From an uncultured SAR86 cluster bacterium (GTDB taxonomy: Bacteria > Pseudomonadota > Gammaproteobacteria > Magnimaribacterales > D2472), in contig CABYCL010000008.1 of NCBI GenBank assembly GCA_902517505.1, positions 1-43,080 on the forward strand: DNA of 43,080 nucleotides, written 5' to 3'. Below are positions 35,247 through 43,080 of this stretch, piece by piece; the first letter of the stretch is position 1; the number at the start of each line of letters is the position of its first letter. The notes below the pieces were generated by a model that was given only the letters and a program-made list of their open reading frames with translations, searched no databases and had not been told where the DNA came from. A program made the position numbers and the translations under genes.

Positions 35247-36559
35247 TCAGTATTATTTAGGTCTGATTGATAAGTTTCTGTTAGTGCCATTACAGAAATC
35301 AAAGTAAGCAATGAAGCTAGTGCAATGTATGCAGAGACCCAGATAATATCAAATTCAGTCCACAGTTTTACCGCAATAGTAGGTGCGAAGGCTCCTCCAA
35401 CTATTGCTCCGAATTGATAACCCAGAGTTGCTCCAGAATATCGAACTTCGGTACTAAATAATTCTGTAAAAAAAGCAGCTTGAGGGCCATACATCATTGC
35501 AAGAAAAACTAATCCTCCTGTGATTGCTAAAACTATTAGATAAAAATTACCCGTATCGACAAGTGGAAAAATCGCAAAAGCCCAGATTCCTGTTAAAACT
35601 GCGCCCAGCATAAAAATACCTTTTCTGCCATGCCTATCTGAATATGAAGAAAAAACAAATTGAATTGGAACCATAATTGCTGAAGCAATCAAAACTGCTG
35701 CAAGCATATCGTCTCTAGCCATATTCGCACTAGTTACTCCATAAGCCAACATGAAAGCAATCAAGATATAAAAAGTAACCTGTACCGAAAGGAATGCTCC
35801 TGCCGCAAGAAAAATCCTTTTAGGATATTTTTTAATTGCTTCTATTACTGGAGACTTTTTAATATTTTCATCTGATTGAGTACCTTTGTTATTAACCAAA
35901 GCTTTGAATGCGTCTGTATCTTCAAGATTCAATTGGATATACATACTAATAAGAATTAGAACTGCGCTTGCAAGAAAAGGAATTCTCCATCCCCAGGTAT
36001 TAAAAAATTCTTCTGAAACTAATGCGCTTGTAATTATTAAAGCCAAATTTGCTAGAATTACACCAATAGGGGCACCTGCTTGTGCAAAAGCACCATAATA
36101 TCCCCGTTGATTTGAGGGTGCACTCTCTGTTACTAAAAGCATTGCTCCACCCCATTGACCACCTATTGCTAAGCCTTGAGCAAATCTAAGAGAAGTGAGA
36201 AGAATAGGTGCCGTCACTCCAATCATCGCATATGTAGGTAATAATCCAATTAAAGTTGAAGAAATACCCATTAGCATTAAAGCACTGATCAATGTTTTCT
36301 TTCTACCTACCTTATCTCCAAAATGACCAAATATTATTCCGCCAATTGGTCTTGCAATAAAACCTGCTGCAAATGTTAGTAAAGATAATAGCAGTGCTGT
36401 AGTTGGTGGCATTTCTCCAAAAAAGGCTGTAGGAAATATTAGGGCTGCTGCAGCTCCATATAAAAAGAAGTCATACCATTCAATACTTGTTCCAGCCAAA
36501 GCCGTTAAAGCAACTTTTTGCATATTTGATTGTTTCTGATTTTTTTCAAGATTTAGCAT
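35243..36559 (-). CDS. MFS transporter, metabolite:H+ symporter (MHS) type
   Basis: Inner-membrane transporter of 438 aa with about twelve predicted helices. Seen: GTSIEWYDFFLYG near residue 25, characteristic of the MHS group that includes ProP, ShiA and KgtP; RPIGGIIFGHFGDKVGRKK near residue 70 as the MFS loop 2-3 signature; and SDRHGRKG near residue 310 as its repeat. Substrate could be an osmolyte, organic acid or aromatic acid; the sequence does not decide. A TTG at 36565 would add two residues; the ATG at 36559 is chosen. It sits 29 bases after the hypothetical gene and may be co-transcribed with the fis run. Confidence 0.88.
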   Translation of the reverse strand: MLNLEKNQKQSNMQKVALTALAGTSIEWYDFFLYGAAAALIFPTAFFGEMPPTTALLLSLLTFAAGFIARPIGGIIFGHFGDKVGRKKTLISALMLMGISSTLIGLLPTYAMIGVTAPILLTSLRFAQGLAIGGQWGGAMLLVTESAPSNQRGYYGAFAQAGAPIGVILANLALIITSALVSEEFFNTWGWRIPFLASAVLILISMYIQLNLEDTDAFKALVNNKGTQSDENIKKSPVIEAIKKYPKRIFLAAGAFLSVQVTFYILIAFMLAYGVTSANMARDDMLAAVLIASAIMVPIQFVFSSYSDRHGRKGIFMLGAVLTGIWAFAIFPLVDTGNFYLIVLAITGGLVFLAMMYGPQAAFFTELFSTEVRYSGATLGYQFGAIVGGAFAPTIAVKLWTEFDIIWVSAYIALASLLTLISVMALTETYQSDLNNTD

Positions 36560-36588
36560 AATCAATTAATAATATATCAAATAAGATT

Positions 36589-37071
36589 TTAATCCATTGG
36601 ATAAGCAATTATATCGGTAGGCTTGAGTTCTTTTTTTAAGTTATTAAAGTTTTTATAGTAAAGCTTAAAGCCGCCATCCTCATATAACCAAATATTTGAT
36701 ACTCGTGCCTGATATTCATCATTAACTTTCCCACTAGAATATGTATAGCTTCCAGTAAGATAATATAAAGTTAGATAGACGTTTTCAGAAAGCTTAATAA
36801 TTCTTATGTTTGAAGGAGCAACATCAGACTCAACCCTAGAATAGTAATCTAAAACAGATTCAAAATCAGGCGGCGGATCTTCATAAAAATGATTTCCAGA
36901 TGACGAACCTGTAATTGCTCCGATTTTACTTTCATAGAAGAAGATTTTCTCAAAGTCTCGAGCATTTCGCGCTTCCCAAAATTTAAGTAAGCTTTCTTTC
37001 AAAGCCTCTTCATTATTCTCTGCGGATAAATTTAAACTAAGGAGAAGAATTAAGAAAAACGATCGAATCAT
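36589..37071 (-). CDS. Exported hypothetical protein with possible NTF2/SnoaL-like fold
   Basis: 160 aa; I do not recognise a named family with certainty. An N-terminal signal peptide is clear (MIRSFFLILLLSLNLSAE). After it, ALKESLLKFWEARNARDFEKIFFY resembles the first helix pair of SnoaL/DUF4440 proteins, followed by alternating beta-like segments (VYLTLYYLTGSYTY, SNIWLYEDGGFKLYY). That pattern fits a cone-shaped NTF2 fold in the periplasm. It overlaps coq7 by four bases at its start, so it is part of the fis-pur-coq7 transcript. Function unknown. Confidence 0.72.
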   Translation of the reverse strand: MIRSFFLILLLSLNLSAENNEEALKESLLKFWEARNARDFEKIFFYESKIGAITGSSSGNHFYEDPPPDFESVLDYYSRVESDVAPSNIRIIKLSENVYLTLYYLTGSYTYSSGKVNDEYQARVSNIWLYEDGGFKLYYKNFNNLKKELKPTDIIAYPMD

Positions 37072-37703
37072 ACATATTTGCTTGTTGAGGTCATCAATTT
37101 TGCAGTATATTTCATAATCTGTTTAACAGGAATTGTTAATTCTTCACCGCCTTTATCTACTGCTTGCTGTGCATGAAGATCTTCATCTTCTTTCATAGTT
37201 TTTAGTATTTCTATTGTTTCTTTATCCTTAGGAGAGATTTTATCAAGGTGACGATCGATATGAGCAACAACTTGTTTCTCAGTTTCTTCGACAAAACCTA
37301 AGCTAACTTTTTCTCCAAACCTCCCAAATATTGCTCCAATTGCAAAAGAACCAGCATACCAAATAGGATTAAGAACTGAGCCATTTCCCTCAAGTTCATC
37401 AAGACGTTTTTTGCACCATAATAAATGATCAGTTTCCTCATTTCCCGCTTCAATAAGATGTTCTCTGACTTCAGCGTCTTTGCATACAAGCGACTGCCCT
37501 CTGTAGAGAGCTTGAGCTGCAACCTCACCTGCAAGATTAACTCGCATCATTTGAATGGAACGTTTTTTTTCTGCAGGCGATAATTCTTCAGTATTTTTTT
37601 CTGCAGGCTCTGGAGGATATGTTCTACCTGTACCAGATTTTTTATTTGAAAGCGTTTTTAGTGCAATATCAAACTCATTAACAATATTATTTAAAAAACT
37701 CAT
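37068..37703 (-). CDS. coq7: Coq7-type di-iron hydroxylase of ubiquinone synthesis
   Basis: Hydroxylates 2-polyprenyl-3-methyl-6-methoxy-1,4-benzoquinone, the role played by UbiF in E. coli. 211 aa, ferritin-like four-helix fold. Di-iron ligands are visible as NLAGEVAAQ near residue 58, EETDH near residue 88, ETEKQVVAHIDRHL near residue 141 and EDEDLHA near residue 172. Coq7 replaces UbiF in Pseudomonas and relatives. It follows purD with a four-base overlap. With ubiC-ubiA at the left end it shows that the cell makes ubiquinone. Confidence 0.93.
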   Translation of the reverse strand: MSFLNNIVNEFDIALKTLSNKKSGTGRTYPPEPAEKNTEELSPAEKKRSIQMMRVNLAGEVAAQALYRGQSLVCKDAEVREHLIEAGNEETDHLLWCKKRLDELEGNGSVLNPIWYAGSFAIGAIFGRFGEKVSLGFVEETEKQVVAHIDRHLDKISPKDKETIEILKTMKEDEDLHAQQAVDKGGEELTIPVKQIMKYTAKLMTSTSKYV

Positions 37704-38968
37704 TTAATTCCTTTAAAACCTATATCTCTTCTGTGAAAAGCGCCATCAAATGTAACGCTGTCGACGAGATTATATGCCTTAGATTGAGCAGATTTCAAGT
37801 CATCACCAAGAGCTGTTGCGCAAAAAACTCTTCCCCCAGAAGTTACAACATTATCATCTATCAATTTTGTTCCAGCATGAAACAGCTTCATATCTTGTTC
37901 AGATTTTACTGGGAGAGTAACTTGTTTATTAGACTCATAACTTTCTGGATATCCTTCTGAAGCAATAACAACACCGCATGCATGTTTGTTAGTCCATGCA
38001 ATATCATATGAACCCATATCTTCGTTAATCGCTGCAAGACATAATTCGACTAAACTAGATTTAAGTCGTATCAAAATTGGTTGCGTTTCTGGATCTCCAA
38101 ATCTGCAATTAAATTCGAGAACTTTAAGCTCACCATCCTTTATCATCAGTCCTGCATAAAGAAAGCCTAGGTAGGGAGAGCCTTCAGAAATAAGACCTTT
38201 CATAGTTGGTTCCATAACCTCAGTAATAATTTTTTTATGAAGGCGTTCATCAACTATTGGAGCAGGGCTATAGGCTCCCATGCCACCAGTATTCAATCCC
38301 ACATCACCTTCGCCCACAGCTTTATGATCTTGACTTGTAGCTAAAGGTATAATCTTATCTTTGCTCACAACAGCAATAAAGGAGGCTTCCTCTCCTTCAA
38401 GAAATTCCTCGATTACAACTTTATTTCCAGCATCACCAAAAGCTTGATCCATAAAAATACTTTCAAGTGCTTTTAGGGCTTCTTTTTTATCGTTGCAAAT
38501 AATGACACCTTTTCCAGCTGCCAAACCATCTGCTTTTACAACTGTTGGATAGTCAATTTTATCTAGATAACTCCTTGAAGAATCGTAGTCAATAAAAGAA
38601 GCGTATTGTGCAGTTGGAATCCCATACTTTATAAAGAAGTCTTTTGAAAAAGTTTTTGAGCCTTCTAATTGTGCTGCAGCCTGAGAAGGACCAAAAGTTT
38701 TAATACCTTTGCTTTGCAAGAAGTCAGCCATACCCATAACAAGCGGTTGTTCAGGACCTATAATTACAAGATCTATTTTTTCATCAACGCAGAATGTTTC
38801 TATAATCTCAAAGTTATTAGTATCAAGAGAAATGTTAGTTACTTTATTTTCTAAAGCCGTGCCAGCATTCCCTGGACAAACAAAAACATTAGATACAGAC
38901 TCATCTTGAGCTGACTTCCATGCTAATGCATGCTCTCTCCCTCCTGAACCAATAATAAGAATATTCAT
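37700..38968 (-). CDS. purD: Phosphoribosylamine-glycine ligase
   Basis: ATP-grasp enzyme that ligates glycine to phosphoribosylamine in purine synthesis; 422 aa (E. coli 429). Seen: [18 protein letters not shown] at the start, VVIGPEQPL (here LVIIGPEQPLVMGMAD near 68), VVKADGLAAGKGV near residue 141, VIEEFLEGEEAS near residue 185, GDVGLNTGGMGAY near residue 220, and LEFNCRFGDPETQ near residue 280. Its ATG overlaps the purH stop by one base. Confidence 0.96.
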   Translation of the reverse strand: MNILIIGSGGREHALAWKSAQDESVSNVFVCPGNAGTALENKVTNISLDTNNFEIIETFCVDEKIDLVIIGPEQPLVMGMADFLQSKGIKTFGPSQAAAQLEGSKTFSKDFFIKYGIPTAQYASFIDYDSSRSYLDKIDYPTVVKADGLAAGKGVIICNDKKEALKALESIFMDQAFGDAGNKVVIEEFLEGEEASFIAVVSKDKIIPLATSQDHKAVGEGDVGLNTGGMGAYSPAPIVDERLHKKIITEVMEPTMKGLISEGSPYLGFLYAGLMIKDGELKVLEFNCRFGDPETQPILIRLKSSLVELCLAAINEDMGSYDIAWTNKHACGVVIASEGYPESYESNKQVTLPVKSEQDMKLFHAGTKLIDDNVVTSGGRVFCATALGDDLKSAQSKAYNLVDSVTFDGAFHRRDIGFKGIK

Positions 38969-40506
38969 TAGTGTCTAAAGTGTCGTATTCCTGTAAATAA
39001 CATTGCAATATTATTTTCATCCGCAGCTGCAATAACTTCCTCATCTTTGATTGAACCACCTGGTTGGATTATTGAAGCTATTCCATTTAATGCAGCCTTA
39101 TCAATACCATCTCTAAACGGGAAGAAGGCATCTGAAGCCATCGCAGATCCACTCACTTCAAGCCCTTCATCTTTAGCTTTTATATTAGCTATTTCTGCAC
39201 TTATTACTCTACTCATTTGACCTGCACCGATTCCAATAGTTTGTTTATTTTTTACATAAACAATAGCGTTACTCTTAACAAATTTAGCTACCTTCCATGC
39301 GAACATTAAATCTTTTATTTCGTCTTCAGATGGCTTTCTTTTTGTAACACACGTTAAATCTTCAACGCATAGACTTTTCAAATCATCATCTTGAACTAGG
39401 ATACCTCCAGAAACCTTCTTCACTATTCCTGGATAAAGGTTGTCTTGTTCGATATCAACCTCTAATACTCTAATATTTTTTTTGCTAGAAAATTCTTTTA
39501 CTGCTTCATCCTCATAAGCAGGGGCAATTATAACTTCAACAAATTGTCTTAAATTAATTTCTTGTGCAGTTTTATGATCAACTATCTTATTAAAAGCAAT
39601 TATTCCTCCAAATGCTGATGTTGGATCAGTTTTAAAAGCAAGATCGTAAGCATTAAAAATAGAATCGCTTTCTGCAACTCCGCATGGATTAGCATGCTTT
39701 ACTATTACACATGCAGGACTATCAAATTCTCTTACACATTCCCAAGCAGCATCGGCATCAACTATATTATTATATGAAAGCTCTTTACCTTGAATGATCT
39801 CCGCATTCGCAATATTTTTTTTACTAAGATTGTCAAAAGTAAATAATGTTGCTGATTGATGAGGATTCTCTCCATATCTTAATGAGGCACTTTTTTGAAA
39901 ACTATAGTCGAGGAGACTGTCATCATCCCCATTTAGGTAGCTAGCTATAGATTTATTATAGTCTGCCATTAAAGAGAAGACCTTCTGTGATAATTTTTTT
40001 CTTGATTCAAATGAAATACCATCATTGTTATCCCATTCACTCATTACCTTTTCATAATCTTTAGGATCTGTTACCACAACAACATCTTTGAAATTTTTAG
40101 CAGCAGCTCTAATCATTGTAGGCCCACCAATATCGATTTTTTCTATAGCCTCTTCAAACGAACAATCTTCTTGAATGGTTTCTTTAAATGGATATAAATT
40201 CACTATTACAAGATCTATAGTTTCATAACCTCTTTCTTTTAAAACATCCATATCTGAATCCCTTCTTGCAAGAATGCCTGCATGAATTTTTGGATGAAGA
40301 GTTTTTACTCTGCCATCCATCATTTCCTCAAATCCAGTGAACTCCGATACTTCAATAACGCTGTCTGTGATTTCTTTAATAGATTTATAGGTTCCTCCGG
40401 TTGAGATTATCTTTACGTTTTTTTCTATTAAAAAATTTACAATTTTCTTTAAATTAGACTTGTTAGATAGACTGATTAAAGCTGTTTTTGGCTTAACGAC
40501 ATTCAT
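38968..40506 (-). CDS. purH: Bifunctional AICAR transformylase/IMP cyclohydrolase
   Basis: Performs the last two steps of IMP synthesis; 512 aa (E. coli 529). The N-terminal cyclohydrolase/MGS-like domain shows [11 protein letters not shown] and IISTGGTYK, then [18 protein letters not shown] near residue 60. The C-terminal transformylase shows the catalytic [10 protein letters not shown] near residue 265 (Lys-His pair), FGGIIAFN near 295 and [15 protein letters not shown] near residue 452. It overlaps the fis stop by one base. fis-purH-purD is an order I recall from Pseudomonas. Confidence 0.96.
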   Translation of the reverse strand: MNVVKPKTALISLSNKSNLKKIVNFLIEKNVKIISTGGTYKSIKEITDSVIEVSEFTGFEEMMDGRVKTLHPKIHAGILARRDSDMDVLKERGYETIDLVIVNLYPFKETIQEDCSFEEAIEKIDIGGPTMIRAAAKNFKDVVVVTDPKDYEKVMSEWDNNDGISFESRKKLSQKVFSLMADYNKSIASYLNGDDDSLLDYSFQKSASLRYGENPHQSATLFTFDNLSKKNIANAEIIQGKELSYNNIVDADAAWECVREFDSPACVIVKHANPCGVAESDSIFNAYDLAFKTDPTSAFGGIIAFNKIVDHKTAQEINLRQFVEVIIAPAYEDEAVKEFSSKKNIRVLEVDIEQDNLYPGIVKKVSGGILVQDDDLKSLCVEDLTCVTKRKPSEDEIKDLMFAWKVAKFVKSNAIVYVKNKQTIGIGAGQMSRVISAEIANIKAKDEGLEVSGSAMASDAFFPFRDGIDKAALNGIASIIQPGGSIKDEEVIAAADENNIAMLFTGIRHFRH

Positions 40507-40772
40507 TAGCTAATGTTATATTTTTTTAGTTTTGTTCTTAGAGTTGTTCTATTTATACCTAAGATTTTTGCAGCTTTTGATTGATTATTATTTGAGAAAT
40601 CCATCACTGCATATAAAAGAGGTGGCTCGACTTCATTTAAAACTAGTTGGTATACATCAATTGGAATATTTTTTTGGTCTAATTGATTAAAATATCTATT
40701 CATAGCCTTTCGAACCTCATCTTTTAAAGGTTTTTTTGAATAGCTATCGAAGGATTTTTTTTTATTTTTCAA
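40506..40772 (-). CDS. fis: DNA-binding protein Fis
   Basis: Nucleoid-associated regulator that bends DNA. 88 aa (E. coli 98). The C-terminal helix-turn-helix is diagnostic: SKAAKILGINRTTLRTKLKKY. The dimer region VEPPLLYAVMDFSNNN precedes it. The best start is a TTG at 40772 with no clear Shine-Dalgarno; the next ATG would leave only 65 aa. Codons 4-7 contain a run of nine A, a possible slippage site. It lacks the dusB partner of the E. coli operon and instead leads purH-purD-coq7. Confidence 0.92.
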   Translation of the reverse strand: MKNKKKSFDSYSKKPLKDEVRKAMNRYFNQLDQKNIPIDVYQLVLNEVEPPLLYAVMDFSNNNQSKAAKILGINRTTLRTKLKKYNIS

Positions 40773-40800
40773 ATCAACTTATTTTTATCAAAGAAGATTT

Positions 40801-40828
40801 AGTTTACAGCTGTTTAAAAATTGCTCAA
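40801..40828 (-). promoter_or_regulatory. Candidate sigma70 promoter for the fis-purH-purD run
   Basis: On the minus strand TTGAGC (40823-40828) and TAAACT (40801-40806) are 16 bases apart. The start point would be near 40794, about 22 bases before the fis TTG. The -10 hexamer equals the one proposed for rpsU. Confidence 0.45.
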
Positions 40829-40835
40829 TAGATTT

Positions 40836-41399
40836 TTAGAGATTTATTGAAGTTTTTTTATTACCCTCAAGAGTAAAATAATCAAATTTTAAATCTTTCA
40901 TTACAATTTTTACTACAGATGTATAGTCTGGATAAAAATACAAGAGCCTATCTATTTTAGCTAATTCACTAACAAGAGCATTCATGACCATGAAATGGCT
41001 AAATATTACTACGTTGCCATTAAAAGATTTTGTTTTATCAAAAATATTTTTTCTCCAAGACTTAACAAAGTTTGGCAAATCATTATTTTTACATTTAATA
41101 ATACCTTCAAGCCACTTTTGTTTCTCACTTGCTTTAATATTGTCTGAAGGTATCTCAATAAAAGTATCATCAAGCATCACTTCTTTATTAAACTTTTTAG
41201 CCAAAGGTTTTGCGGTTTCGATTGCTCGCAATTTTGGGCTTGATAAAAAAGAATATTTTTCAAGATGCTGAAGTTCTTTATGTTTAAGTAAATTGTTAGA
41301 TTGCATCTTACCTTTGTCACTTAAGCCAGGATCAGGATGATCTCCCCATCTATTTGCAGCTTCCCCATGCCTTATAAATATAATTTCAATCTGTGACAT
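40836..41399 (-). CDS. Histidine phosphatase (phosphoglycerate mutase-like) family protein
   Basis: A 187-aa protein of the histidine phosphatase branch 1. The phosphorylated His lies in IRHGEA (residues 9-14), LSDKGKMQS follows near residue 26, SSPKLRAIETA near residue 53 gives the second active-site Arg, and VVIFSHFMVMNAL near residue 130 gives the second His. Substrate unknown; broad phosphatase activity is likely rather than glycolytic mutase, given the short length and divergent phosphate pocket. It diverges from rsmE over only 30 bases. Confidence 0.87.
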   Translation of the reverse strand: MSQIEIIFIRHGEAANRWGDHPDPGLSDKGKMQSNNLLKHKELQHLEKYSFLSSPKLRAIETAKPLAKKFNKEVMLDDTFIEIPSDNIKASEKQKWLEGIIKCKNNDLPNFVKSWRKNIFDKTKSFNGNVVIFSHFMVMNALVSELAKIDRLLYFYPDYTSVVKIVMKDLKFDYFTLEGNKKTSINL

Positions 41400-41423
41400 T
41401 TATTTTGTAGCTATAGCTATAAT
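41393..41423 (+). promoter_or_regulatory. Candidate rsmE promoter with perfect -10 box
   Basis: TATAAT at 41418-41423 lies only six bases before the rsmE GTG. GTGACA at 41393-41398, inside the start of the divergent phosphatase gene, is the best -35 candidate, though its 19-bp spacer is long. Transcription would begin at or next to the start codon. Confidence 0.5.
41408..41419. repeat. 12-bp perfect palindrome between divergent promoters
   Basis: TAGCTATAGCTA reads the same on both strands and lies in the 30-bp gap between the phosphatase gene and rsmE, overlapping the first bases of the TATAAT box. It could be an operator half-site pair or simply two overlapping -10-like elements. Confidence 0.5.
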
Positions 41424-41429
41424 AATGTT

Positions 41430-42164
41430 GTGAGAATTCATAGAGTATATTGTAAGTCTGTATCAAAGTCTGACAAGAAATTTAATTTAGATGAAGCTGA
41501 ATCACGTCATCTATTAAAGGCACTCCGTCTAAAAGAGGGGAGTCATATTGAGGTATTTGATGGTAATGGCAAGCATGCATTATGTTCTATATCTGAATTA
41601 TCTAATAAGAGATGCCTAATAGAAAGGATTTCAGAAATTGAAGATCAAGACACCTCAAGAAGAAATTTAACAGCGGTAATTCCCTTTATTAAAAAAAATA
41701 ATTTTAATTATATGATTCAAAAATTAACTGAGGTCGGAGTTAACAAATTTATAGTCTATAAAGCAGACCTTTCAGATCAGAGCATTGCAAAAAAAGATTT
41801 TGAAAAAATAATAATAAAATCTAGGGAGGTCATTGTTAATGTTTGTAAACAGTGTGGAAATAATTTTCTGCCCACAATTGAAAGCTATATCAACCTTGAT
41901 AAAGCAATTAAACAAATTGAAGTAGGTGATGATAAATATATATTTGATACTGAGGCAGCAAAATATTTTACCCAAGATGACTTAGATAATAAATCTTCCA
42001 TAACTATCATTACAGGACCAGAATCAGGCTTTTCAGATAAAGAAATAAAAATGTTTGATAATAAAGAGATTAAAATAAGATATCTTGGAAAAAATATTCT
42101 AAGATCTGAGACAGCTCCAATAGTTGTTTCGTCAATAATAATAAATCATTTTGGTAGAATTTAA
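41430..42164 (+). CDS. rsmE: 16S rRNA (uracil-N3)-methyltransferase RsmE
   Basis: Methylates U1498 of 16S rRNA using SAM; 244 aa (E. coli 243), SPOUT fold with a deep trefoil knot. Seen: ESRHLLKALRLKEGSHIEVFDG near residues 25-46, IQKLTEVGVNKFIVY near residue 95, the SAM-binding ITGPESGFSDKE near residue 193, and LGKNILRSETAP near residue 215. Translation begins at a GTG directly after a TATAAT box. gshB follows with an overlapping ATG, the same order as in E. coli. Confidence 0.94.
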   Translation: MRIHRVYCKSVSKSDKKFNLDEAESRHLLKALRLKEGSHIEVFDGNGKHALCSISELSNKRCLIERISEIEDQDTSRRNLTAVIPFIKKNNFNYMIQKLTEVGVNKFIVYKADLSDQSIAKKDFEKIIIKSREVIVNVCKQCGNNFLPTIESYINLDKAIKQIEVGDDKYIFDTEAAKYFTQDDLDNKSSITIITGPESGFSDKEIKMFDNKEIKIRYLGKNILRSETAPIVVSSIIINHFGRI

Positions 42165-43080
42165 TGATGAGCAATAAAGTATTATTTATTACAGATACAT
42201 TTAAAGATCTTAATATTAAAAAAGATACTTCAATTTTAATGATTGAAGAAGCAATAAATAATGATTTTGACGTTTTTCAATGTGAAATCAATGATTTATT
42301 TATTGAAGAAGGTTACGTTTATTCAAGTTCTAGAAATATCATATCTGCGGGCTCAGCTCAGGTAGAAAGTATTAAAAAGGAAGACATAAAAATTTCTGAT
42401 TTTAGATATTGCTTTATGAGAAAAGATCCTCCTGTGGATGAGAACTATATAAATGCTCTTCATCTTCTAGGACTGGCAGAAAAGCATGGCGCTATTATTC
42501 ATAACAAACCAAATGCTATTAAAGAATTCAATGAAAAGATATTCGCAATTCATTTTTCAGAATATATACCAAGTACATTGGTTACTTCAAAAATAAGCAA
42601 AATTGAGAATTTTTATAAGACCCATAAAAGTATCATAATCAAACCGCTCGATGGAATGGGTGGAACTTCAATTTATAAGATTGAAGATTGGGACGAAGAA
42701 AAAATAGAATTAATTGAACAGATGACGGATTCTGAAAAGACTCAAATAATATGCCAGAAATTTATTGAAGATATTTATGATGGAGATTACAGAATTTTAA
42801 TTATTAATGGCAAGCCTTTTGAGAAGACATTAGCTAGAATTCCTAAAGAGGGAAGTTTTAAAGGTAATCTTGCAGCAGGAGGTTATGGTGAAGCACGAGA
42901 TATTACAGAATTTCAACAAAGAATTGGTGAGGAGATAGGAAAGATATTAATGGAAAATGGCATAAGTTTTGCTGGAATAGATATTATTGGAGAACTTTTA
43001 ACCGAAATCAATATTACAAGCCCAACCTGCGCAAGAGAAATTCTTGATCAAACTAAAATGAATCCAATTAAAGAATATTT
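42164..43080 (+). CDS. gshB: Glutathione synthetase (partial, 3' end off the window)
   Basis: ATP-grasp enzyme joining gamma-glutamylcysteine and glycine; about 305 of roughly 316 residues are visible. Seen: FMRKDPPVDENYINALHLL near residue 85, the ATP-binding IIKPLDGMGGTSIYK near residue 160, TLARIPKEGSFKGNLAAGGYGEA near residue 225, and a final GIDIIGELLTEINITSPT with the metal-binding Glu and Asn. The first ATG overlaps the rsmE stop (TAATG); the next codon is also ATG and is the alternative start. Only the last few residues are cut by the edge. Confidence 0.95.
   Translation, partial: MMSNKVLFITDTFKDLNIKKDTSILMIEEAINNDFDVFQCEINDLFIEEGYVYSSSRNIISAGSAQVESIKKEDIKISDFRYCFMRKDPPVDENYINALHLLGLAEKHGAIIHNKPNAIKEFNEKIFAIHFSEYIPSTLVTSKISKIENFYKTHKSIIIKPLDGMGGTSIYKIEDWDEEKIELIEQMTDSEKTQIICQKFIEDIYDGDYRILIINGKPFEKTLARIPKEGSFKGNLAAGGYGEARDITEFQQRIGEEIGKILMENGISFAGIDIIGELLTEINITSPTCAREILDQTKMNPIKEY

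Overview
This window is a gene-dense, AT-rich (about one third G+C by eye) stretch of chromosome that looks like the core genome of a streamlined, free-living, probably marine gammaproteobacterium. The basis is the gene set: Fis, LptD with its four cysteines, SurA, ubiquinone genes of the UbiA/UbiC/Coq7 type, and gene orders such as gmk-rpoZ-spoT-ridA, lptD-surA-pdxA-ksgA-apaH, amgK-murU, fis-purH-purD and rsmE-gshB, familiar from Pseudomonas-like Gammaproteobacteria. A SAR86-like lineage is my best guess, but nothing here proves it. I see no tRNA, rRNA, CRISPR array, insertion sequence, integrase or phage gene. No stretch above 300 bases lacks a gene.

Layout: 1-1062 (minus) ubiC-ubiA, cut by the left edge. 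1133-4610 (plus) rubredoxin, an acidic amino acid-type cation symporter and a membrane pyrophosphatase, closed by the one clear intrinsic terminator. 4672-10709 (plus) a nucleoside-diphosphate-sugar epimerase-like protein, yicC, gmk, rpoZ, spoT, ridA, pyrB. 10689-13316 (minus) rpsU-yqeY-rph-pyrE-ribE. 13366-15696 (plus) tsaD-folB-folK-PepSY membrane protein. 15701-25377 (minus) an isomerase of the HCCA/GST-kappa type, lptD, surA, pdxA, ksgA, apaH, cca, folM-like reductase, APH-type phosphotransferase. 25420-35246 (plus) two SDR enzymes, amgK, murU, rpe, a DUF192 protein, trpE-G-D-C, a small SF2 helicase and a thioredoxin-like protein. 35243-40772 (minus) fis-purH-purD-coq7-hypothetical-MFS transporter. 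40836-41399 (minus) histidine phosphatase. 41430-43080 (plus) rsmE and gshB, the latter cut by the right edge.

Functionally the window holds parts of ubiquinone synthesis (ubiA, ubiC, coq7), pyrimidine and purine synthesis (pyrB, pyrE, purH, purD), tryptophan (trpEGDC), folate/pterin (folB, folK, folM-like), riboflavin and pyridoxal cofactors, outer-membrane biogenesis (lptD, surA), MurNAc recycling (amgK, murU), stringent response (spoT) and RNA maturation (rph, cca, ksgA, tsaD, rsmE).

I did not find a convincing new multi-gene system. The most unusual signals are a methionine-rich segment in the LptD barrel domain (15 Met in 35 residues), two ~9.7 kb gene runs diverging from a 42-bp gap, three convergent gene pairs with no room for terminators, a C-terminally shortened FolK, a minimal XPB-like helicase at the end of the trp run, and a perfect -10 box so close to rsmE that its mRNA may be leaderless.
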